DNA from: Clostridium thermobutyricum | GTDB lineage: Bacteria > Bacillota > Clostridia > Ch29 | DNA length: 64,000 nt | NCBI GenBank assembly: GCA_016842005.1 | Contig: JAENYD010000003.1 | Coordinates: 62,001 to 126,000, forward strand | Direction of reading: 5' to 3' | Shown here: positions 52,647-59,841 of the stretch, in pieces | How the letters are laid out: every line of letters begins with the position of its first letter | How positions within the stretch are numbered: position 1 is the first letter of the stretch | Translations under genes and position numbers: made by a program | The notes under the pieces: model-generated | Told to the model about the DNA's origin: nothing | Database searches by the model: none | What the model saw: the letters and a program-made list of their open reading frames with translations, nothing else

Positions 52647-53837
52647 ATGAAAGATAGGATATTGCTGTTGATACCGGGACTACTGCTGGGAATACTGTTT
52701 GCGATGTTTCTGGTATGCAAAAGCCCCTTACAGTATATAGCAGTCGTGATTATGTGCCTCTGCCTGCTGGCCACCGCGTATTTTATACGGAAAATGCCGA
52801 AAAAAAAGCGAATAATACTATTATATGCACTGTTGCTGTTGGTCGGATATCTGCTGACCGCCGCGTTTGTAAGCGGGACCATGGGAGATATTGAGGCAGA
52901 GAATATAACGCCCGGAGAGGAGAAGGACAGTACTGCGGTTTTGCTGATTTCTCCGGGAGAAATAACCGAATTCAGGACAGAGTGGGCGGTTTACCGCATT
53001 AATATGATGAGAGAGGTGTATCCTGCCCGAACGAGCTGGTGGGGTACACCCTATAAGGTATACGGTATTAGAAGAAATCTGAAGAAGGTGGATACAGATA
53101 TGTTCTCAAGCACCAATCAGCAGCTGTACAACAAGGTAAAAGACGCCCTTGGAGAGCAGGTCTGTGTCTACAATGCCAATCTGTTCGGTCCCCCGTATAT
53201 AGAAACCGTAACAAGGGAGATACTCCAGGCAGGGCATAAAAGAATTGTGGTTCTTGAGAATTTTCTTATCCAGGAACCTTATAAAGAGGCTGTTGACAGC
53301 AGGATATTCGAAGCGGCCAAGGCCTGTAACGCAGACATAAAGCTGATACATACCTTTCCGCTGTGGAACCATGATGCCGTGGCAACCCTGTATGAGAACA
53401 GGATAATGGAAAAGATACAGGAAAACAATCCTGAAAAGGTCGGAATAATCTTTGTAGCCAGGGGATGCAGTACAAAAACCCTGGAGAGATACCGGGAAGC
53501 ATACAAGCGGGAAAAAGTTTTTCTGAACAAGATAAGGGAGAACCTGGTCAAAAACGGGTATGACAGCAGGAAGATTAAAACAGCGTATCTCAGATACAGG
53601 GACCCGGAAGTGAAGGATATGATAGAATACCTGCTTGACTCAGGGGTGAGCAAACTGGTGATAGTTGCCGCAGGCTTTGAGACACCCTGCATCGATACCG
53701 AATATGTTATCCCCGGGATAATAGATAAGACGGACATACCCGAAGGAATAGAGGTAGAGTACGTGGGAGCCTGGGGGGGAAGCGATATCCTTGTGAAGGC
53801 ACTGATAGACCGGTTCAGAATAGCCAATATAGATTAG
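52647..53837 (+). CDS. Membrane-anchored ferrochelatase-like protein lacking the catalytic His
   Basis: 396 residues. Three hydrophobic helices fill residues 4-75 (LLLIPGLLLGILFAMFLV, YIAVVIMCLCLLATAYFI, LLYALLLLVGYLLTAAFV). The rest has the two-lobed class II chelatase pattern: AVLLISPGEITEFRTEWAVYRINMM (like the LLLNLGGP strand of HemH), KVGIIFVARGCSTKTLERYREAYKRE (like the SAHGxP loop) and KLVIVAAGFETPCIDTEYVI (like PVGFVADHLEVLYD). The catalytic Glu is kept (DTEY) but the catalytic His becomes Arg (ARG), so iron insertion is unlikely. No haem genes are nearby. The fold call is by motif order only; I am not sure of it. Confidence 0.55.
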   Translation: MKDRILLLIPGLLLGILFAMFLVCKSPLQYIAVVIMCLCLLATAYFIRKMPKKKRIILLYALLLLVGYLLTAAFVSGTMGDIEAENITPGEEKDSTAVLLISPGEITEFRTEWAVYRINMMREVYPARTSWWGTPYKVYGIRRNLKKVDTDMFSSTNQQLYNKVKDALGEQVCVYNANLFGPPYIETVTREILQAGHKRIVVLENFLIQEPYKEAVDSRIFEAAKACNADIKLIHTFPLWNHDAVATLYENRIMEKIQENNPEKVGIIFVARGCSTKTLERYREAYKREKVFLNKIRENLVKNGYDSRKIKTAYLRYRDPEVKDMIEYLLDSGVSKLVIVAAGFETPCIDTEYVIPGIIDKTDIPEGIEVEYVGAWGGSDILVKALIDRFRIANID

Positions 53838-53879
53838 GAATAAGGGAGACTGTAAAAAATTCATGTTTGATAAAAATTA

Positions 53880-53927
53880 ACCTCCTTCTTGGCAAGCATC
53901 AAATAATCAAGCCGAGGAGGAGTTTTT
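53880..53927 (+). terminator. Intrinsic terminator of the ferrochelatase-like gene
   Basis: CCTCCTTCTTGGC pairs imperfectly with GCCGAGGAGG over an AT-rich loop and is followed by TTTTTT. Confidence 0.7.
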
Positions 53928-53950
53928 TATGGGAATGTACTTAGACCAGA

Positions 53951-54004
53951 CCGGACAAAGTCCCTGTCCCCTTGTCCAGACAAGGGGACAGGGACTTTGT
54001 CCGG
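53951..54004. repeat. Perfect 24 bp inverted repeat
   Basis: CCGGACAAAGTCCCTGTCCC begins a 24-base arm that is exactly repeated in reverse complement after a six-base TCCAGA spacer. No T tract follows, and it lies 24 bp beyond a normal terminator, so it is not needed for termination. It looks like a small palindromic repeat unit; no second copy is seen in the window. The rest of the 280 bp gap is AT-rich spacer. Confidence 0.9.
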
Positions 54005-54121
54005 TGTCCCCGGTTGTAAAATAAGCGGTTATATATTATTATATGGATAATTGAGTAGTATACTTAGAATACTAAAATAAGTGACTATGACTACATATAG
54101 CCATTAGTGAGGAGGATGGGT

Positions 54122-55411
54122 ATGGAAGGTGTACATTACCAACAACAGCTGAAGGATGGAATAAACCTTTACCTCATAAAAGAACCGAAGTTCAAGACGG
54201 TATCTTTGAATGTATTCATGTACAGGCCTTTGGACGGGAATACCACCAAAAACGCCCTGCTGCCCCATGTCCTGAAGAGAGGCTGTGAAGGATTGCCGGA
54301 TATACAGGCAATAGAGACATTCCTGGGGGAACGTTACGGTGCCTCTCTTGACGTCAATGTGGTCAAGAAGGGGGATATGCAACTGCTGCATTTCAACAGC
54401 AGCGTTATAAGCAACAAGTATACCCTCAAAGGTGAAGGTGTTGTGGGGGAGGTACTCGACTTTCTGCTGAGATTAGTTACGGCGCCCTTAACCAGTGGCG
54501 GAGGTTTCAGGGAGGATTATTTTAACCAGGAGAAGGAAAATCTCCGGAAGCTGATAAGGGCAAGGATCAATGACAAGATTAATTATTCGGTGGACAGGTG
54601 CTATGAGGAGTTGTGTCAGGGTCAGCCTTTCAGCAGGTACATATATGGCAGGGAAGAGGACCTGGAGGGCATTGATCGTGAAAACCTGTACCGGTATTAC
54701 CGGGAGATGCTTGAGAAAGTGCCGGTGGATATATTTGTGGTGGGGGATGCCGATGAGGGGGACATTGATAGGATATTGAACAGACCCCTGAAAATAGGCA
54801 GGGGCAATGTATCCTATCCCCGCCAGCAGAAATCTGTTCCCGGAGACAATGGTCCCAGGGAAGTAATAGAGAGAATGGATATCAATCAGGGTAAACTGAC
54901 CATGGGATATACCACAGGGGTGGCCTATGGTGATCCGGATTACATCCCCATGCTGGTTTGCGGCAGTGTGCTGGGGGGAGGGCCCCACTCCAAGCTGTTC
55001 AATAATGTACGGGAGAAGGCCAGTCTTGCCTATTACACCTTTGCCCGGCTGGAGAAATTCAAAGGTCTGATGCTGATAGGGTCGGGTATTGAGATATCCA
55101 ATTACCGCAAGGCCAGGGAGATTATTGACAGGCAGTTGGAGGATATGGTCCGGGGCAATATAGGTGAATATGAGATGGAGGGGGCAAAGAAATCCCTTAT
55201 TAACGGTATTCTTTCGATGAAAGACAGCCAGATGCAGATGGTGGACTTTCTGATAAACAAGAAGATTTCCGGACACAGGATGAATACAGACTGTCTCATC
55301 AGCGGGATAGAAGAGACTACAGTGGAACAGGTTTCCGAAATGGCCGGAAGGATAAAGCCCGGAGTGGTTTACTTTCTCACATCCATAGAAAAAACGGAGG
55401 GGAGGAAATAG
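54122..55411 (+). CDS. yfmF: M16-like peptidase homologue, YfmF type
   Basis: 429 residues, two M16 lobes. It lacks the zinc motif HxxEH (first lobe has LPHVLKRGCEGLPD in that place) and so is the non-catalytic partner of the gene downstream, as in mitochondrial processing peptidase pairs. LGGGPHSKLFNNVREKASLAYY marks the second lobe. B. subtilis YfmF/YfmH are linked to 5-aminopentanol modification of elongation factor P. ATG 54122 has GAGGAGG 6 bases upstream; the track's 54107 overlaps that site. Confidence 0.85.
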   Translation: MEGVHYQQQLKDGINLYLIKEPKFKTVSLNVFMYRPLDGNTTKNALLPHVLKRGCEGLPDIQAIETFLGERYGASLDVNVVKKGDMQLLHFNSSVISNKYTLKGEGVVGEVLDFLLRLVTAPLTSGGGFREDYFNQEKENLRKLIRARINDKINYSVDRCYEELCQGQPFSRYIYGREEDLEGIDRENLYRYYREMLEKVPVDIFVVGDADEGDIDRILNRPLKIGRGNVSYPRQQKSVPGDNGPREVIERMDINQGKLTMGYTTGVAYGDPDYIPMLVCGSVLGGGPHSKLFNNVREKASLAYYTFARLEKFKGLMLIGSGIEISNYRKAREIIDRQLEDMVRGNIGEYEMEGAKKSLINGILSMKDSQMQMVDFLINKKISGHRMNTDCLISGIEETTVEQVSEMAGRIKPGVVYFLTSIEKTEGRK

Positions 55412-55412
55412 A

Positions 55413-56705
55413 ATGACCGCAGTTGCCAGAGAGTTGAAGATGAACAGGATCAGGGAGACTTTGCATTACAGAAAGCTGGACAATGGTATTGAAATATTTG
55501 TACTGCCAAAGGAGGGATACTCCAGGCAGTTTGCCGTATTTGCCACCAATTTCGGGTCCATTGACAGCCGGTTCAGAGTTCCCGGTGAACATGAGATAAC
55601 CGGTGTCCCCGATGGGGTTGCCCATTTCCTGGAACATAAACTGTTCGAGGAGGAAAAGGGAAATATATTCGACAAGTTTTCCAAACTGGGGGCGTCCGCC
55701 AATGCGTATACAAATTTTACCACTACCGCTTATCTCTTCTCTTCCACAAACAATTTTTACCAATGCCTTGAGATACTGGTGCAGTTTGTGCAAAACCCCT
55801 ATTTTACCCATGAAAATGTTGAAAAGGAAAAGGGGATTATCGGGCAGGAAATCCGGATGTACGACGACAACGGTGAGTGGAGGTGTTTTTTCAACCTTCT
55901 GCAGGGCCTGTATCACCATCATCCGGTGAGGATAGACATAGCGGGTACCGAGGAGTCCATTTCCCGCATTGACAGGGATATACTGTACAAATGCTACAAT
56001 ACCTTTTACCATCCCGACAATATGATGATATTCGTTGCAGGGGATGTTGATGTGGGCAGGACCCTGGAAGTCATAGGGAAAAATATTTCTTCCGACCTGG
56101 AAAGGAAAGAGGATATCCAGAGGTTTTATCCGGAAGAGCCCGGCGGGATTTACAGAGACAGGATAGAACAGCACCTGGCGGTGTCCCAGCCCCTTTTCAA
56201 CATCGGTTTTAAGGACAGGGATGTGGGATACGGAGGAGAAAAGCTCTTCATGAAGGATATAGGGACTTCGGTACTGATGGAAATGATTTTCGGCAAGGGC
56301 TCGGATATACACACCACCCTGTACGGCGAGGGCCTTATAAATGATACCTTCAGTTTTGACTTTACTTCAGAGACAGGTTACTGTTATTCTATTATGGGGG
56401 GAGAATCACCGGACCCTGACCGTGTGGCCCGGATTATTAAGGAGAAGCTAGGAGCGCTGAAACCGGAGGATTTGAGTGAAAAGGATTTTACCCTGGCCAG
56501 GAACAAACTGCTGGGCAGATACCTGAAGAACTTCAACTCCCTGGACTATGTGGCGGCCAACTTTATTGCCTATCACTTCAAAGGAGCAAATTTCCTCGAT
56601 TTTATCGACTGTCTGGAAGATATAAGCTTGGACTATGTCCGCAGCAGGTTTGAGGAGCATTTTATGCCGGACAATATGGTCCTGTCAGTAATTCAGCCAA
56701 AATAA
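55413..56705 (+). CDS. yfmH: M16 family metallopeptidase, YfmH type
   Basis: 430 residues. The inverted zinc motif HxxEH is intact in GVAHFLEHKLFEEEKGN, with a downstream Glu in EKEKGIIGQEIRMYDDN as the third ligand. Second lobe contains GTSVLMEMIFGKGSDIHTTLYGEGLIN. Starts 1 bp after yfmF and is certainly co-translated with it, giving an active/inactive pair. Substrate in this organism is unknown; the EF-P connection comes from B. subtilis. Confidence 0.87.
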   Translation: MTAVARELKMNRIRETLHYRKLDNGIEIFVLPKEGYSRQFAVFATNFGSIDSRFRVPGEHEITGVPDGVAHFLEHKLFEEEKGNIFDKFSKLGASANAYTNFTTTAYLFSSTNNFYQCLEILVQFVQNPYFTHENVEKEKGIIGQEIRMYDDNGEWRCFFNLLQGLYHHHPVRIDIAGTEESISRIDRDILYKCYNTFYHPDNMMIFVAGDVDVGRTLEVIGKNISSDLERKEDIQRFYPEEPGGIYRDRIEQHLAVSQPLFNIGFKDRDVGYGGEKLFMKDIGTSVLMEMIFGKGSDIHTTLYGEGLINDTFSFDFTSETGYCYSIMGGESPDPDRVARIIKEKLGALKPEDLSEKDFTLARNKLLGRYLKNFNSLDYVAANFIAYHFKGANFLDFIDCLEDISLDYVRSRFEEHFMPDNMVLSVIQPK

Positions 56706-56725
56706 GGTGAAAGAGGGGGGATTCA

Positions 56726-57457
56726 ATGAATCCTGTAGCATTTGAGGTATTCGGGATTACTGTAAGATGGTACGGTATAATCATGGCATCAGGGATTCTG
56801 GCGGGATTGCTCCTGGCCCTGCGGGAGACCAAAAGGCTGGGGTTGAACCAAAACATCCTGCTGGACCTGGTTATTTACGCCATACCTGCCGGAGTAATCG
56901 GTGCCCGTATATATTATGTGATTTTCAACTGGGACTACTACGCAGGTGATATATGGAAGATGCTCAATATCCGCGGGGGCGGCATGGCAATCCACGGTAC
57001 CCTTATAGCAGCCGTCCTCACAGGCATAATATATGCCAGGGTGAAAAAGGTCAGTTTCTGGCTGCTGGCGGACATTACCGCTCCCAGTATAATACTGGGC
57101 CAGGCCATCGGCCGGTGGGGAAATTTTGTGAACCAGGAGGCCTATGGCGCTCCCACCGACCTGCCATGGGGGATAATGGTAAACGGAGTAAAGGTTCATC
57201 CTACCTTTTTGTACGAATCCCTGTGGGACCTGGGGGTATTTTTGATATTGATGTGGTATAGAAAGAGAAAGAAGGTTGAGGGAGAGATATTCCTGCTATA
57301 CGGCATCCTGTACTCGGCCGGCAGGTTTTTCATTGAAGGTCTGAGAATGGACAGTCTGATGCTTGGCAATATAAGGGTTGCGCAGCTTATCAGCGTGATA
57401 ATAATAGCATCTGCCCTTTTTCTGATATATTACAGGAGGAAAAAACTGGTCCACTGA
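56726..57457 (+). CDS. lgt: Prolipoprotein diacylglyceryl transferase
   Basis: Transfers a diacylglyceryl group from phosphatidylglycerol to the lipobox cysteine of prolipoproteins; required for the at least seven lipoproteins encoded in this window. 243 residues, seven helices. Signature: GQAIGRWGNFVNQEAYG, with GGGMAIHGTLIAA before it and RPxFLYE-like HPTFLYESLWD after. GAGGGGGG precedes the ATG. It follows yfmH by 20 bp in the same direction, a plausible operon. Confidence 0.93.
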   Translation: MNPVAFEVFGITVRWYGIIMASGILAGLLLALRETKRLGLNQNILLDLVIYAIPAGVIGARIYYVIFNWDYYAGDIWKMLNIRGGGMAIHGTLIAAVLTGIIYARVKKVSFWLLADITAPSIILGQAIGRWGNFVNQEAYGAPTDLPWGIMVNGVKVHPTFLYESLWDLGVFLILMWYRKRKKVEGEIFLLYGILYSAGRFFIEGLRMDSLMLGNIRVAQLISVIIIASALFLIYYRRKKLVH

Positions 57458-57516
57458 GAAGTATTAATACCGTATTCTAAGCAAACAAAAAGAAAGGTTC
57501 TTGATGTTCACAAAGA

Positions 57517-57720
57517 ACACCGGATTAAACCCGGTGTGAGCATGAAGACAATTATCTTAATCCGCTTTTTGGTGACAGGGCTTCATGAAAAGGCAGCGCA
57601 TGCTTTTAATGATTTAGCAAGGCTTAAGTTTCCTCTAAAACATTTTCGCATAAGTCGATTCCCATGAAGCCAATAAATGTTTGTCTGCAATAGGACACCG
57701 GACTAAACCCGGTGTTTTTT
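57517..57720 (+). other. Spacer bracketed by two near-identical hairpins; second is a terminator
   Basis: ACACCGG-x6-7-CCGGTGT occurs at 57517-57537 and again at 57695-57715 with TAAACC in both loops; only the second runs into six T residues. Between them CATGAAG/CTTCATG pairs and a 41-codon ORF (57542-57667, MKTIILIRF) without a convincing ribosome site. The 375 bp gap between lgt and mraZ therefore holds a terminator, this duplication and the mraZ operator. Confidence 0.5.
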
Positions 57721-57780
57721 CTGTGAAAAAATTTCTAATCAAGGAAGGATTTTTGGAAGTGGTATCGAAATAGTGGATAT

Positions 57781-57806
57781 GTGGTTAAAAGTGGTACAAA
57801 GTGGGG
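57781..57806 (+). promoter_or_regulatory. MraZ-binding direct repeats (autoregulatory operator)
   Basis: GTGG occurs at 57781, 57791 and 57801, exactly 10 bp apart, in AAAGTGG contexts, with further GTGG at 57773 and 57759. Direct repeats of this type with one-turn spacing are the known MraZ operator; here they lie 26 bp before the mraZ start. Confidence 0.75.
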
Positions 57807-57831
57807 GATAGTCCCTGAATGGGGTGGAAGC

Positions 57832-58263
57832 ATGTTTTTCGGCGAATTTCAGCATTCCATAGACAGTAAAGGCAGGTTGATAGTCCCTTCGAAATTCAGG
57901 GAAGGCCTGGGCGTAACATTTGTTCTCACCAAGGGCCTTGATGACTGTCTTTTTGCCTATCCCCTGAACGAATGGAAAAATTTTGAAGAAAAACTGAAAA
58001 GTCTTCCAATCAGTTCCAGGGACGCAAGGGCTTTTGTAAGGTATTTCTTTTCCGGAGCTACCGAATGTGAACTGGACAGACAGGGAAGAATACTTTTGCC
58101 GGCCAATCTCAGGGAGCATGCCCGGCTGGAGAAGGATGTGGTTGTAATAGGGGTGTCAACCCGGGTGGAAATCTGGAGCAAGGAGCTGTGGGACAGGTAC
58201 AACAGCGATACCAATATGGGATATGACGCAATAGCGGAGAAGATGGCGGAATTGGGGATATAG
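57832..58263 (+). CDS. mraZ: Transcriptional regulator MraZ
   Basis: 143 residues with two MraZ/AbrB-like half-domains: [23 protein letters not shown] and the second [24 protein letters not shown], each containing the D-x-K/Q-G-R-x-x-x-P motif that contacts DNA. It represses the division and cell-wall cluster it heads. ATG 57832 has GGGGTGG 4 bases upstream; the track's GTG 57781 is in fact part of the operator repeats. Confidence 0.93.
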   Translation: MFFGEFQHSIDSKGRLIVPSKFREGLGVTFVLTKGLDDCLFAYPLNEWKNFEEKLKSLPISSRDARAFVRYFFSGATECELDRQGRILLPANLREHARLEKDVVVIGVSTRVEIWSKELWDRYNSDTNMGYDAIAEKMAELGI

Positions 58264-58296
58264 CCCCGTGTAAAATCGGATGCGGAGTTGAAGGGG

Positions 58297-59232
58297 ATGG
58301 AGTATGAACATACCAGCGTACTGCTTGAAGAAGCAATAGATTATCTGAATATAAGGCCTGACGGGGTATATGTGGATGGAACCCTGGGAGGGGGAGGACA
58401 TTCCCTGGAGATTGCAAAAAAGCTTGATGACAGCGGGAGACTTATAGCTGTTGACAGAGACCCCGATGCGATTGAGGCCGCCCGGGAACGGCTTGCAGGA
58501 TATATGGACAGGGTTACTGTCATTCACGGTAATTTCAGGAACCTGTATCATCTGGTCACAGAGGCCGGTTATCCCGGAGCTGATGGTATACTACTGGACC
58601 TGGGAGTGTCCTCTCATCAGCTTGACCAGCCGGAGAGGGGTTTCAGTTATATGCACGATGCACCCCTGGATATGCGGATGGATACCACACAATCTCTGAC
58701 TGCCAGGGAAGTGGTGAACGGCTATTCCAGGGAAGAACTGCACAGGGTAATCAGGGAATACGGAGAAGAACGGTGGGCTTCCCGCATAGCCTCTTTTATT
58801 GAGAAGGAAAGGGGTAAAAAGCCCATCGAAACCACCTTCGAGCTTGTGGAAATCATAAAATCAGCCATCCCGGCGGCAGCCAGGCGAAAGGGACCTCATC
58901 CGGCCAAAAGGACGTTCCAGGCCATCAGAATAGAGGTCAACAATGAACTGGGTATTCTGAGAGAGACTATCACCGGAGGATTGAAGCTTTTGAACCCGGG
59001 CGGGAGATTTTGCATTATTTCCTTTCATTCCCTGGAAGACAGAATGGTTAAGGATATATATAAGGAAATGGAAAATCCGTGTACATGCCCCAGGGAATTT
59101 CCCGTGTGTGTATGCGGGAAGGAGCCGGTTGTCAGGGTGATAACCCGGAAACCTGTTCTGCCGGGAGGCAGGGAGATAGAACAAAATCCAAGGTCCAGAA
59201 GCGCACGGCTCAGGGTTGCTGAGAGATTATAG
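58297..59232 (+). CDS. rsmH: 16S rRNA (cytosine-1402-N4)-methyltransferase
   Basis: 311 residues. [15 protein letters not shown] opening, SAM-binding [36 protein letters not shown], and [16 protein letters not shown] with [10 protein letters not shown] near the end are diagnostic of RsmH (MraW). Methylates C1402 of 16S rRNA with RsmI. Second gene of the dcw cluster. Start ATG 58297 gives MEYEHTSV, the usual family N-terminus. Confidence 0.95.
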   Translation: MEYEHTSVLLEEAIDYLNIRPDGVYVDGTLGGGGHSLEIAKKLDDSGRLIAVDRDPDAIEAARERLAGYMDRVTVIHGNFRNLYHLVTEAGYPGADGILLDLGVSSHQLDQPERGFSYMHDAPLDMRMDTTQSLTAREVVNGYSREELHRVIREYGEERWASRIASFIEKERGKKPIETTFELVEIIKSAIPAAARRKGPHPAKRTFQAIRIEVNNELGILRETITGGLKLLNPGGRFCIISFHSLEDRMVKDIYKEMENPCTCPREFPVCVCGKEPVVRVITRKPVLPGGREIEQNPRSRSARLRVAERL

Positions 59233-59353
59233 ACAGGACGGGAGTATGGGGGACGACAGCTACAGGATGAAGCTGAAACTTTCATCTGTATCTGTGGGGG
59301 TTTTGCGGGCGGTTGCACCCGAAAGTTCTAAATGGCACAGGGGGTGAATAGAT

Positions 59354-59818
59354 TTGATAGTAGCAGAGAGAAAGATAAGAGAAACATCTTATCGGCAGCA
59401 GAATAATGATGTTGTTAAAAGACAGCAGAAAGATAAAAGGCGGAAAAAGAAGCTGAGGACAATTTTAAGGATTGGGGTCATACTGGCCCTGGGCGTTGTC
59501 ATTACCTCCCGCTTTGCCATTATTTCAGAATATGCATATAGAATGGATAAGCTGGAGAACCAGTTATCCGAACTCAGGAAGGTGAATGAAAGGTTAAATC
59601 TTCAGATTGCCCAGGCGCAGGATATAACCTGGATAGAGGATTATGCCAGGAACCAACTGGGGATGGTTTACCCGGACAACAGGGATATCATCTATGTTGC
59701 TGTGGACAGGACCGATGAGGAGAAACTGGCACAGGAAAATACTGAAGAAGATTATACTCTTAAAGGGTGGGCTGCTATCCTGGCAGGAAAGATAGGCGGT
59801 TTTCTTTCCGGGGATTAA
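59354..59818 (+). CDS. ftsL: FtsL-like septum protein
   Basis: 154 residues with a strongly basic N-terminal tail (RQQKDKRRKKKLR), one membrane helix (about 38-58) and an extracellular leucine-zipper coiled coil (YRMDKLENQLSELRKVNERLNLQIAQ), the FtsL/DivIC topology. A stretch IEDYARNQLGMVYP after the coil is also conserved. It sits between rsmH and spoVD, the normal ftsL position. TTG start with GGGGTG upstream. FtsL is scaffold of the divisome with DivIC and FtsQ. Confidence 0.82.
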   Translation: MIVAERKIRETSYRQQNNDVVKRQQKDKRRKKKLRTILRIGVILALGVVITSRFAIISEYAYRMDKLENQLSELRKVNERLNLQIAQAQDITWIEDYARNQLGMVYPDNRDIIYVAVDRTDEEKLAQENTEEDYTLKGWAAILAGKIGGFLSGD

Positions 59819-59841
59819 AGCGGTAATAAGGGGGTAGAGGT

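Noticed and set aside
57542-57667. 41-codon ORF (MKTIILIRF...) in the lgt-mraZ spacer
   Set aside because: No convincing ribosome site, overlaps predicted hairpin arms, and no family resemblance.
59233-59353. Repeat remnant or 33-codon ORF between rsmH and ftsL
   Set aside because: A 15-base match to the repeat's ACAGGACGGGAGTAT stretch and a short ATG frame exist, but neither is long enough to separate from chance.
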